Positions 1-7,843 of a stretch of DNA of 64,000 nucleotides are shown in pieces; the stretch's first letter is position 1; every line of letters begins with the position of its first letter. The stretch is from NCBI GenBank assembly GCA_000169355.1, contig AAXX01000002.1, positions 1 through 64,000 on the forward strand. Reading direction: 5' to 3'. The position numbers were made by a program, and so were the translations under genes. The notes below the pieces were generated by a model. The model ran no database searches. It was not told the origin of the DNA and saw nothing but the letters and a program-made list of their open reading frames with translations. Source of the DNA: Flavobacteria bacterium BAL38. Its GTDB lineage: Bacteria; Bacteroidota; Bacteroidia; Flavobacteriales; Flavobacteriaceae.

Positions 1-1173
1 TGGTAATGCTAATGAACTTCCGTTTAATGTGTGCGCTAATTGGTTTTTACCTTCTTTATCCTTGAAACGTAATTTTAAACGATTTGCTTGGAATGTTTCA
101 AAGTTAGAAACTGAACTAATTTCTAACCAACGCTCTTGTGCTGTAGAATATACTTCGAAATCATAGGTTAAAGCCGAAGCAAAACTCATATCGCCACCGC
201 ATAATCTTAAAATACGATAAGGTAATTTTAATTCTTGTAAAATTCCTTTTACGTGTTCTACCATTCCGTCAAGGGCTTGGTACGAGTTATCTGGATGTTC
301 AATACGAACGATTTCAACTTTATCAAATTGGTGTAAACGATTTAATCCACGAACGTGTGCGCCATAAGAACCTGCTTCACGACGGAAACATGGCGTATAT
401 CCAGTACAAAGTACCGGTAAATCATTTTCGTTTAATAAAACATCTCTAAAGATATTCGTTACCGGAACTTCCGCAGTTGGAATTAAATATAAATCATCTA
501 CACCCACATGGTACATTTGTCCTTCTTTGTCAGGTAATTGACCTGTTCCAAAGCCAGAAGCTTCGTTTACCATATGCGGAACTTGGTACTCTAAATAGCC
601 TGCATCTGTATTTTTATCTAAGAAATAAGTAATTAATGCACGTTGTAATTTGGCACATTTTCCTTTGTAAACTGGAAAACCAGCTCCCGTGATTTTAACT
701 CCTAATTCAAAATCGATTAAATCATATTTTTTTGCTAATTCCCAGTGCGGCAAAGCGCCTTCGTGTAATTTAGGAATGTCACCTTCTTGAAAAACATTTA
801 AGTTTTCTTCAGGCGTTTTTCCTTCAGGAACAATATCAGCTGGTAAATTGGGTAATTTGTATAGCTCTTCTTGTAATTTAGAAGCAAATGCGTTTAAAAC
901 TTCTGTTAATTCTTTGTCTTTTTCACGAAGTTGAACCGATTTTTCTTTTAAAATTTCGGCTTTTGCTTTTTCACCACTTTTCATTAAATCACCAATATCT
1001 TTGGATAGCTTATTAGATTCCGATTTAATAGTGTCTAATTCTGCTTGTGTAGCTCTTCTTTTTTCATCTAGAGCAATTACTTCGTCAATAGCAGCTTTGG
1101 CGTCTAAGTTTTTTTTAGCCAATTTTTTTACTACTTCTTCTTTGTTTTCTCTAATGTACGCTATTTGTAACAT
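1..1173 (-). CDS. serS: Seryl-tRNA synthetase, 3' end cut by window edge
   Basis: This gene charges tRNA-Ser with serine in the cytoplasm. It reads in one frame from an ATG at 1173 down to base 1, giving 391 codons. The protein starts MLQIAYIRENKEEVV. Residues from about 25 to 100 form the long charged, Lys/Glu-rich helical arm typical of SerRS. A class II catalytic core follows, with motif 2 visible as CFRREAGSYG and then LNRLHQFDKVE. Bacterial SerRS is usually about 420-430 residues, so roughly the last 30-35, including motif 3, lie outside the window. A Bacteroidota-type promoter lies just upstream. Identity is firm. Confidence 0.96.
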   Translation of the reverse strand, partial: MLQIAYIRENKEEVVKKLAKKNLDAKAAIDEVIALDEKRRATQAELDTIKSESNKLSKDIGDLMKSGEKAKAEILKEKSVQLREKDKELTEVLNAFASKLQEELYKLPNLPADIVPEGKTPEENLNVFQEGDIPKLHEGALPHWELAKKYDLIDFELGVKITGAGFPVYKGKCAKLQRALITYFLDKNTDAGYLEYQVPHMVNEASGFGTGQLPDKEGQMYHVGVDDLYLIPTAEVPVTNIFRDVLLNENDLPVLCTGYTPCFRREAGSYGAHVRGLNRLHQFDKVEIVRIEHPDNSYQALDGMVEHVKGILQELKLPYRILRLCGGDMSFASALTYDFEVYSTAQERWLEISSVSNFETFQANRLKLRFKDKEGKNQLAHTLNGSSLALP

Positions 1174-1195
1174 AATATATTGGATTTTAAAAGCA

Positions 1196-1230
1196 CAAAT
1201 TTATGAAATTGGATTTAGATAATCGACAAA
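1196..1230 (-). promoter_or_regulatory. Candidate promoter of serS
   Basis: On the minus strand TAAATTTG (1203-1196) matches the Bacteroidota -7 consensus TAnnTTTG. A TTTG (1230-1227) lies 23 bases upstream, at the long end of the usual spacing. The leader to the serS ATG would be short. Confidence 0.55.
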
Positions 1231-1394
1231 AAACAAAAATGCTGTAAAGTTTATATATAACTATGGATTTCGTATTAAAATCGGTTTAAATTAAACATTT
1301 TTAGTATATTCGTTTTTATTTTGCAATTAAATGCAAATAAAGTTGCGATCTAGTAACTAAAACAACGCCCCCAATTTTTTAAACCTACATACAA

Positions 1395-3323
1395 ATGAAA
1401 AAAATTACTTATTACCTACTTCTTTTATCTGGAATTATTGGTTTTGCCCAAACCAATGACACAGAGTATGAAAGAATGGTGGAAGCCGAGATGAAATCCA
1501 CTTCTTCAATGCAAAATCTTAGAGTAAATCCTAATACTCAAAATTATGATATAACGTATCATGAATTGCGATTTTCGGTTGATCCGAATAACACTACACC
1601 CTATATTAATGGAGTGGTAAAAACTACTTTTATAGCTTTGTCTGATATGAATGCTGTTACATTTGATATGGCAACAGCTTTAGCAGTTAGTTCAGTAACA
1701 ATGAACAGTACAAGTCTTACTTTTAACCAAAGTAATTACGAATTAAATATTAATTTACCAGCAACGCTTTCCACAGGAAATAGCGCAATAGTTGAAATTA
1801 CCTATGCGGGTTCGCCTCCTCAAGCTGAAGGAGGATTTACACGAAGTACACATAGTGGAACACCAGTAATTTTTACGCTTTCTGAGCCTTTTGGAGCAAG
1901 AGATTGGTGGCCATGCAAACAAGATTTAAATGATAAGATAGATAGTTTTGATATCTATATTTCATGCCCAGATGCTTATATTGGCGTTTCAAATGGATTA
2001 CTGCAAAGTTCTGTTACATTAGGTGGGATTACAACACGTCATTTTAAACACAATTATCCAATTCCAGCCTATTTAATTTCTTTAAATGTAACTAATTATG
2101 CTACATACAATATTCAGGCAGGGTTAGGCACAGTCGATAGTCCATTTTTTCCGGTAAATAATTATTTATATCCTGAAAGTAATACTGTTTCGGTTAGAAA
2201 TGCTATAGATGTTACAACGTCTATTATTAATGTTTTTGAAGAGAAATTTGGTCCTTATCCCTACAGAAATGAGCAATATGGTCACGTTCAATTTGGATGG
2301 GGTGGCGGAATGGAACATACTACAATGTCTTCAATGGGAAGTTGGGGTAGAAGTTTAATTGCCCATGAGTTAGGTCACCAATGGTTTGGAAATAAAGTTA
2401 CTTGTGGAACATGGAAAGATATTTGGTTAAATGAAGGATTAACAGAATATACCGCCGGAATTATGGTTGAAGAATTAGATGGTCCTTCAAGTTTTGTTAC
2501 ATGGAAAAACGGAAAAATAAACAACATTACTTCTCAAACTTCTGGAGCTGTATATTTAACAGATGCCGAAGCGTTAAGTGTAAATAGAATTTTTAGTAGT
2601 AGACTTTCATATGATAAAGGATCAATGGTAACGCATATGTTACGATGGGTAATGGGCGATGCGAATTTTTTCCAGGCCTTACGTAATTATTTGTCAGATA
2701 CTAATTTAGCTTATGGATATGCGGTTACTAATAATTTAAAAGGTCATTTAGAAGCTGTTCACGGAAGCAGTCTTTCAGAGTTTTTTAACGATTGGTTGTA
2801 CATGCAAGGTTATCCAACTTATACTATAGCAGCTCAAAATTGGGGTGCAGGCCAGGTAAAAATTACTGTTAGCCAAACACAATCGCACTCATCTGTTTCT
2901 TATTTTGAAATGCCATTAGAAATTAGATTAACAAGTGCTGGTGGAGTAAATTATGATGTTGTTGTAGATAATACATTTAATAATCAAGAATTTATAGTTG
3001 CGGTTCCGTTTTTGGTAAATGCTGTTACATTTGACCCTAATAAACATATAGTTTCAAGAAATAATGTGGTTACTTTAGGTAACGAATCTTTTGAATTAGA
3101 ACAAACAATTTCGGTTTATCCTAACCCAGCAAATGAAGAGTTACACATCATGATGCCAACAACAATTCAGCTAGAGAAAGTAGAAATTTATAATACTTTA
3201 GGTCAATTATTAGCAACTCATCAATCCGTAGATTTTAGAATTGATGATTTAAGCTCGGGAATGCATGTGGTGAAAATTACTACTTCAGAAGGTACAATTC
3301 ATAAAAATTTTATAAAAAAATAG
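1395..3323 (+). CDS. Secreted M1-family zinc aminopeptidase with T9SS sorting domain
   Basis: A metallopeptidase predicted to remove N-terminal residues from peptides outside the cell or at its surface. The 642-residue product starts with a signal peptide (MKKITYYLLLLSGIIGFAQ). The M1 substrate motif appears as GGGMEH, and the zinc site is HELGH at about 324-328 with the third ligand Glu at about 347 (HExxH-x18-E). The last 70 or so residues look like a type IX secretion C-terminal domain: SVYPNPANEEL, then VEIYNTLGQLLA and a final VVKITTSEGTIHKNFIKK. This predicts outer-membrane export by the Por machinery, and possible anchoring after cleavage. A perfect hairpin follows the stop. The ERAP-type C-terminal helical domain is reduced compared with PepN. 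Confidence 0.93.
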   Translation: MKKITYYLLLLSGIIGFAQTNDTEYERMVEAEMKSTSSMQNLRVNPNTQNYDITYHELRFSVDPNNTTPYINGVVKTTFIALSDMNAVTFDMATALAVSSVTMNSTSLTFNQSNYELNINLPATLSTGNSAIVEITYAGSPPQAEGGFTRSTHSGTPVIFTLSEPFGARDWWPCKQDLNDKIDSFDIYISCPDAYIGVSNGLLQSSVTLGGITTRHFKHNYPIPAYLISLNVTNYATYNIQAGLGTVDSPFFPVNNYLYPESNTVSVRNAIDVTTSIINVFEEKFGPYPYRNEQYGHVQFGWGGGMEHTTMSSMGSWGRSLIAHELGHQWFGNKVTCGTWKDIWLNEGLTEYTAGIMVEELDGPSSFVTWKNGKINNITSQTSGAVYLTDAEALSVNRIFSSRLSYDKGSMVTHMLRWVMGDANFFQALRNYLSDTNLAYGYAVTNNLKGHLEAVHGSSLSEFFNDWLYMQGYPTYTIAAQNWGAGQVKITVSQTQSHSSVSYFEMPLEIRLTSAGGVNYDVVVDNTFNNQEFIVAVPFLVNAVTFDPNKHIVSRNNVVTLGNESFELEQTISVYPNPANEELHIMMPTTIQLEKVEIYNTLGQLLATHQSVDFRIDDLSSGMHVVKITTSEGTIHKNFIKK

Positions 3324-3344
3324 CTCACAAATAAAATAATGATG

Positions 3345-3370
3345 AAAAGTAAGGTGAAAACCTTACTTTT
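3345..3370 (+). terminator. Perfect 11-bp hairpin after the M1 peptidase gene
   Basis: AAAAGTAAGGT (3345-3355), loop GAAA, ACCTTACTTTT (3360-3370). It could terminate the peptidase transcript, with the T run inside the 3' arm. The same arm contains a -7 box for the next gene, so the two functions may overlap. Confidence 0.55.
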
Positions 3371-3371
3371 G
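3364..3371 (+). promoter_or_regulatory. Candidate -7 box for rseP
   Basis: TACTTTTG fits TAnnTTTG and lies 23 bases before the rseP ATG. It sits within the 3' arm of the preceding hairpin. No convincing -33 TTG was identified. Confidence 0.45.
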
Positions 3372-3393
3372 TCGTTTAAATAAAAGCATAAAA

Positions 3394-4977
3394 ATGATTC
3401 AAGTAGCACAAATATTATTCATATTATCCGTTTTAGTTATTCTTCATGAATTTGGTCACTACATTACTGCCAAAATGTTTAAGGTTCGAGTAGAGAAATT
3501 TTACTTGTTTATGGATGCTGGTTTTTCTTTAGTAAAAAAGAAAATTGGCGATACAGAATGGGGAATTGGTTGGTTGCCATTAGGAGGTTATGTAAAACTT
3601 TCGGGAATGATTGATGAAAGTATGGATACTGAGCAAATGAATGAAGAAGCTCAGCCTTGGGAATTTCGTTCAAAACCAGCTTGGCAACGTTTGATTATTA
3701 TGTTAGGTGGAATTATTGTAAATGTAATTTTAGCTTGGTTGATTTTTACAATCATGTATGCAACTGTTGGTCAAAAATTCATTGCAACAGAAAAAATTCA
3801 AGAAAATGGTTTAGCATTTGGAGAAGTAGGACAGAAAGCTGGATTTAGAAATGGTGATAAAATTATTTCAGTTGACGGAAAATTCCAACCTAGTTTTAAT
3901 CGTATGACATTAGATGTTTTACTTGGAGATAATGTTGAAGTTGAACGTCAAGGAACAAAAGTTGATGTTATTTTAACTGATGAAATGAAAGGCGAAATCA
4001 TCAGTAAAGAAGGTAAAGGATTTTTCTATGCAAGAAATTTAATCAATAACGTTTTTGTAGATTCTGTTGGAAAAGGATCTGAAATAAAAAGATTTGATGA
4101 ATTTGTTGGAATTAACGGAAAGAAATTTACTTATTTAGATGAATTTACAGACGAATTTAAAAATTATAAAAATCAAACTGTTACACTTGATCTAATTAGA
4201 GATAACAATCCAATTTCAATTTCGGTTAAAGTTGATTCAAATGGTAAAATAGGTTTAAACAATAATATTTTTGTAAGTTCTAATTATAGTTTTCAAGATG
4301 CTTATGTTTCTGAATTTGATAAAAATTCTGCTGCAGAAAAAGCAGGAATTGAGTTTAAAGATGAAATGGTATCAATAAATAACATTCCAACAAAAACTAT
4401 TAAAGATTTTAAAAAATTAATTGATTTAAATAAAGGGAATAAAATTATTGTTTCTCTTCTAAGAAACGGAGAACAAAAAGAAATTTCAGTAGAAATACCT
4501 AAAGCTGGTAAAATTGGAATTGGATTTGATGATAAATCAAATGAAAAATTATATACAGTAACAAATCACCTAACATTTGGTCAAGCAGTACCGGCTGCTG
4601 TAAAAGAATCTTGGGCATTATTAGTATATAACGTAAAACAGTTTAAATTAATCTTAAAACCATCTACAAAAGCGTATACTAAGGTTCAAAGTCCAATTGG
4701 AATTGCGCGTCGTTTACCTGATACTTGGAATTGGGAATTTATTTGGAATTTCACCGCCTTATTCTCAATCGGATTAGCGTTTATGAACTTATTACCAATA
4801 CCAGGATTAGATGGTGGGCATTCATTATTTATTATTGTTGAAATGATAACAGGAAAAAAATTATCTGATAAAGCTGCAGGTCATGTACAGACTGCTGGAA
4901 TGATTATCTTACTGACATTAATGGCTTTAACTTTCGGAAAAGACATATATCAATTAGTAGTAGATAAACTTTTATAA
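3394..4977 (+). CDS. rseP: RIP metalloprotease RseP (site-2 protease)
   Basis: An intramembrane zinc protease of the M50 family, which in other bacteria cleaves anti-sigma factors and leftover signal peptides in the inner membrane. The 527-residue protein begins with a membrane segment carrying the zinc motif HEFGH at residues 18-22. The second motif, NLLPIPGLDGGH, falls near residue 465 and supplies the third zinc ligand Asp. Between them lie two PDZ-like regions; GEVGQKAGFRNGDKIISVDG and KNSAAEKAGIEFKDEMVSI are the typical carboxylate-binding loops. It is longer than E. coli RseP (450) because of the spacer between the PDZ domains, as is usual in Bacteroidota. No anti-sigma target is encoded nearby. 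Confidence 0.95.
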   Translation: MIQVAQILFILSVLVILHEFGHYITAKMFKVRVEKFYLFMDAGFSLVKKKIGDTEWGIGWLPLGGYVKLSGMIDESMDTEQMNEEAQPWEFRSKPAWQRLIIMLGGIIVNVILAWLIFTIMYATVGQKFIATEKIQENGLAFGEVGQKAGFRNGDKIISVDGKFQPSFNRMTLDVLLGDNVEVERQGTKVDVILTDEMKGEIISKEGKGFFYARNLINNVFVDSVGKGSEIKRFDEFVGINGKKFTYLDEFTDEFKNYKNQTVTLDLIRDNNPISISVKVDSNGKIGLNNNIFVSSNYSFQDAYVSEFDKNSAAEKAGIEFKDEMVSINNIPTKTIKDFKKLIDLNKGNKIIVSLLRNGEQKEISVEIPKAGKIGIGFDDKSNEKLYTVTNHLTFGQAVPAAVKESWALLVYNVKQFKLILKPSTKAYTKVQSPIGIARRLPDTWNWEFIWNFTALFSIGLAFMNLLPIPGLDGGHSLFIIVEMITGKKLSDKAAGHVQTAGMIILLTLMALTFGKDIYQLVVDKLL

Positions 4978-4994
4978 TTTTTTCAATAAAATAA

Positions 4995-5025
4995 TTTGCG
5001 TTAATAAAAAATCAGTTTATATTTG
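4995..5025 (+). promoter_or_regulatory. Promoter of the tRNA-Asn pair
   Basis: TTTG (4995-4998), a 19-base spacer, then TATATTTG (5018-5025) match the Bacteroidota promoter pattern well. Transcription would start near 5032, about 20 bases before the first tRNA. Confidence 0.7.
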
Positions 5026-5050
5026 CACTCGCTTAAAAGATAAAACAACT

Positions 5051-5124
5051 TCCTCCTTAGCTCAGTTGGTTAGAGCATCTGACTGTTAATCAGAGGGTCC
5101 TTGGTTCGAGCCCAAGAGGGGGAG
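5051..5124 (+). tRNA. tRNA-Asn (GTT), copy 1
   Basis: A full cloverleaf can be folded by eye. The acceptor stem TCCTCCT pairs with AGGGGGA, the anticodon stem TCTGA/TCAGA encloses loop CTGTTAA (anticodon GTT at 5085-5087), and the T stem CTTGG/CCAAG encloses TTCGAGC. The discriminator base is G, as in other Asn tRNAs. The next bases are CAA, so the 3' CCA is not fully encoded. Confidence 0.97.
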
Positions 5125-5161
5125 CAAACTTTTAAGCAACAATATAAACCTTTGAGGTGAT

Positions 5162-5235
5162 TCCTCCTTAGCTCAGTTGGTTAGAGCATCTGACTGTTAA
5201 TCAGAGGGTCCTTGGTTCGAGCCCAAGAGGGGGAG
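5162..5235 (+). tRNA. tRNA-Asn (GTT), copy 2
   Basis: This copy is base-for-base identical to the first over all 74 positions and starts 111 bases downstream. The two share a promoter and a terminator, so they are probably one transcript cut apart by processing. Confidence 0.97.
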
Positions 5236-5236
5236 C

Positions 5237-5270
5237 AAAAAAGCACTTACATAACGTAAGTGCTTTTTTT
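5237..5270 (+). terminator. Terminator of the tRNA-Asn operon
   Basis: GCACTTAC (5243-5250), loop ATAAC, GTAAGTGC (5256-5263), then seven T. An A run precedes the stem, so a minus-strand hairpin could also end in T. Confidence 0.85.
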
Positions 5271-5333
5271 ATTTCTATTTTGTAACAATTTTTAAATAAA
5301 TCGAACTAATAGTTGTTTAAAAAATTATAAAGT

Positions 5334-5579
5334 ATGAATACTCAATTTAATAAATTTCTTTATTTAGGTTTTTTATTGTTAGGAATTTTTCAAGCCTTTT
5401 TTTCTAAAGATTATATGCAAGCAGCAGCTTCTCTCGGGATTGCATTAGCATTTGACCCTTTTAACCAAGAACAAAAATGGAACGAAAGACCTACTTGGCA
5501 AAAAGTGGTTTTATTTGTTCATCTTGCTTTTGTAGCAGCTATGTTTGGTTTTGGAATAGGTTTAAACGACAAGGTTTAA
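5334..5579 (+). CDS. Small inner-membrane protein of unknown function
   Basis: An 81-residue product with two predicted membrane segments (about 8-40 and 58-76), joined by a polar loop (FNQEQKWNERPTWQKV). It has no signal-peptidase site and no motif I recognise. It stands alone between the tRNA terminator and a convergent oxygenase gene whose stop lies 14 bases away. The ATG start is the only reasonable one. The coding sequence looks genuine from its hydrophobic pattern and low Cys/Pro content. Confidence 0.65.
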   Translation: MNTQFNKFLYLGFLLLGIFQAFFSKDYMQAAASLGIALAFDPFNQEQKWNERPTWQKVVLFVHLAFVAAMFGFGIGLNDKV

Positions 5580-5593
5580 TTTATCAGAGATTT

Positions 5594-6208
5594 TTAATCT
5601 CTTCTTAACCAACCCGTAACACTTAACCTTGGTTTATGAGTTTCTAAAACTTCATGAACCAATTCGTTACTTTTAAAAAAAACTGTTTTTCTATTCGTTG
5701 GAGCTATTTTTTGAGTGGCTTCACCATCATAAATACACAATTCGCCACCATCTTCAGGTTGCCAATTTTCATTCAAATAGGTAATCATTGAAAACTGTCG
5801 GCTCGAATTATCTTGAAATTGATCCAAATGCTTTCTGTAAAAACTACCTTTATCAAACAACGCAAAATGAAATTCACAACCCGTAATTCCGGTATAACAA
5901 CTTCGGTTTAAATAGGTAATAAAAACATCTACTTGATCTAAAAACGCATTTTCATGTTCGTTATTATTAGCTCTGTCTAACCAATAAATAGCATCACTTC
6001 TTATGGCTGAATTTTGAGTTAATTTTGCTGCATTTCCAATTCCAGCAGCTTTCAATAAATTTTGTTCTTTCAAATTAAACAATCTGTTTGTCAAATGCTG
6101 CGCTAATTCTTCCGAAACAAAATGTTCTACCACACCTACTTTGGTTTCTAAATAACTTTCAATTAAGGCTTCAAAACAATCTTCCATTTTTTTTAATTGT
6201 AAATACAC
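5594..6208 (-). CDS. 2OG-Fe(II) oxygenase (prolyl 4-hydroxylase / SM-20-like)
   Basis: Predicted to hydroxylate a substrate, probably a protein side chain, using iron, 2-oxoglutarate and oxygen. The 204-residue protein carries the facial triad of the family: HLD at about 127-129 in RKHLDQF, and a distal His at about 185 in LVHEVLETHKPRLSV. Arg at about 194 would bind the 2-oxoglutarate carboxylate. The central segment SMITYLNENWQPEDGGEL is the typical jelly-roll signature. The true start may be the second Met (MEDCFEAL, residue 8). The substrate is unknown. The gene is divergent from the aldehyde dehydrogenase, with a large palindromic repeat between them. Confidence 0.87.
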   Translation of the reverse strand: MYLQLKKMEDCFEALIESYLETKVGVVEHFVSEELAQHLTNRLFNLKEQNLLKAAGIGNAAKLTQNSAIRSDAIYWLDRANNNEHENAFLDQVDVFITYLNRSCYTGITGCEFHFALFDKGSFYRKHLDQFQDNSSRQFSMITYLNENWQPEDGGELCIYDGEATQKIAPTNRKTVFFKSNELVHEVLETHKPRLSVTGWLRRD

Positions 6209-6236
6209 GCAAAGATATCATTTCCTTTTTTAATTT

Positions 6237-6334
6237 GGGCGTTACTCCGCTTATAGCGAGTTCGGGCTATTCGCTAAATCTTTTATTTCGCTTCGCTACA
6301 TAAAAGGATATCGCTTCTACCCCTAACGCAGCCC
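6237..6334. repeat. Intergenic palindromic repeat, about 98 bp
   Basis: The element is much more structured and G+C-rich than its flanks. Its ends are near-complementary (GGGCGTTAC versus TAACGCAGCCC). Inside are a small hairpin, CGCT-TAT-AGCG, and a larger stem, CTTTTAT/ATAAAAG, enclosing a 13-base loop. It fills most of the divergent region between the oxygenase and dehydrogenase genes. From memory, similar elements are scattered in Flavobacterium intergenic regions; I could not check this. No protein is encoded. Confidence 0.6.
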
Positions 6335-6377
6335 TTGTTTTCAATTAAAAAATGTATTTTTACAAAAACCTTTTAGC

Positions 6378-7661
6378 ATGCAAAATCTTTTAGAAGTTTC
6401 ACAAAATACCCAACATTCATGGCGTAATTTAAGTATTCAAAATAGAATTTCTTTTTTACCAACATTGGCTAAGTTGCTTTTAGAAAACAAACAAGAATAT
6501 GCCACATGTATAACAAATGAAATGCATAAACCAATTGCTCAATCAATAGCTGAAGTTGAAAAATGTGCGTTGTTGTGTACTTACTATTTTGAAAATGCAG
6601 AAAATTTTTTATCGACCAAAGTTATAAAAACAGAGGCGTCAGAAAGTTTCGTTACGTACGAACCTTTAGGAGTAATTTTAGGCGTAATGCCATGGAATTT
6701 TCCTTTTTGGCAAGTATTCCGATTTGCAGTTCCAACAATTATCGCTGGAAATATAGTTGTTGTAAAACATGCGAGTAATGTTCCAAAATCAGCCGAATTA
6801 ATTCAAACCATATTTGAAAAAGCTGGTTTTCCAAAAGGTTGTTATCAAGATTTACCTATTCCAAGTAGCGAAGTAGCTAATGTTATCGCAAATCCAATCA
6901 TTAAAGCCGTTTCCTTAACAGGAAGCGAACAAGCCGGAATTGCCGTTGCTACTGAAGCGGGAAAACATTTAAAAAAGTGCGTTTTAGAATTAGGCGGAAG
7001 CAATGCCTTCATCATTTTAGAAGACGCCAATATAGAAAAAGCTGTTTCAGTGGCTGTTAATGCACGAATGCAAAATGCAGGTCAAAGTTGTATTGCTGCC
7101 AAACGATTTTTAGTTCATGAAAATATTGTAGAAGAGTTTGTAGCAAAATTCAAAGTCGCAATACAAAACTTAAAATCTGGAAATCCATTAGATAAAGAAA
7201 CTCAAATAGGTTCTTTAGCCCGAGTTGATTTAGCAGAAGAATTAGAATTACAAGTACAAAAATCAATTCAAATGGGTGCTACATTAATATGTGGAGGAAA
7301 TAGAAAAGATGCTTTTTATGAGCCTACAATTTTAACTAATGTTACTTCCGAAATGCCCGTTTTTAAGGAAGAAACTTTTGGTCCAGTAGCTGCAATTATA
7401 ACTTTTAAAACTATTGAAGAAGCTATAGAACTTAGTAATAGGTCAAATTTTGGTTTAGGTGTTTCTGTTTTTACTCAAAATATTGATTGTATTAAAACTA
7501 AGATTTCAGCATTTAATGAAGGAGCTGTTTTTATAAATGAAATGGTAAAATCCGACCCAAGATTGCCTTTTGGAGGTATTAAAAAATCGGGATATGGAAG
7601 AGAATTAGCAGAAGACGGAATTAAAGAATTTGTAAATGTAAAAACGGTATTCATTAAGTAG
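6378..7661 (+). CDS. NAD(P)-dependent aldehyde dehydrogenase, probably succinate-semialdehyde dehydrogenase
   Basis: It oxidises an aldehyde to the acid; succinate semialdehyde is the likeliest substrate because the closest recognisable relatives are the Sad/YneI type. The 427-residue protein has the complete active site: the oxyanion Asn at about 107 in MPWNFPFWQ, the general base Glu at about 204 in LELGGSN, and the nucleophile Cys at about 238 in NAGQSCIAAKR. The Rossmann signature SLTGSEQAG is present. The C-terminal FGPVAAI and PFGGIKKSGYGREL motifs are intact. It is shorter than GabD (about 480) but close to Sad proteins (about 455). It stands alone, so pathway context is missing. Confidence 0.85.
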   Translation: MQNLLEVSQNTQHSWRNLSIQNRISFLPTLAKLLLENKQEYATCITNEMHKPIAQSIAEVEKCALLCTYYFENAENFLSTKVIKTEASESFVTYEPLGVILGVMPWNFPFWQVFRFAVPTIIAGNIVVVKHASNVPKSAELIQTIFEKAGFPKGCYQDLPIPSSEVANVIANPIIKAVSLTGSEQAGIAVATEAGKHLKKCVLELGGSNAFIILEDANIEKAVSVAVNARMQNAGQSCIAAKRFLVHENIVEEFVAKFKVAIQNLKSGNPLDKETQIGSLARVDLAEELELQVQKSIQMGATLICGGNRKDAFYEPTILTNVTSEMPVFKEETFGPVAAIITFKTIEEAIELSNRSNFGLGVSVFTQNIDCIKTKISAFNEGAVFINEMVKSDPRLPFGGIKKSGYGRELAEDGIKEFVNVKTVFIK

Positions 7662-7843
7662 GCTTATTTATTTTAAAATTTACAGAAACAATCTCAATTT
7701 GTTGAATAAAACAAATAAAATTTAAAATAAACTGGGGTTAAATTGTATTTTTAACAAAAGTTTAATCACGCCCCCTATGTTTTTGAAATATAAAACAATA
7801 ATAAATGTAATTTTTATAAATTTACCCTTTAAAATTTAGGGGT

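Noticed and set aside
1001..1222. A plus-strand frame inside the serS gene
   Set aside because: It is antisense to the SerRS coiled-coil arm, whose low-complexity codons leave long open frames.
5051..5270. A structured RNA or riboswitch around the tRNA pair
   Set aside because: The structure is fully explained by two tRNA-Asn genes and a terminator.
7662..7843. A possible sigma-54 promoter before amt
   Set aside because: No TGGCA-N7-TGC pattern was found in this region; only AT-rich sequence and a CGCCCCC run.
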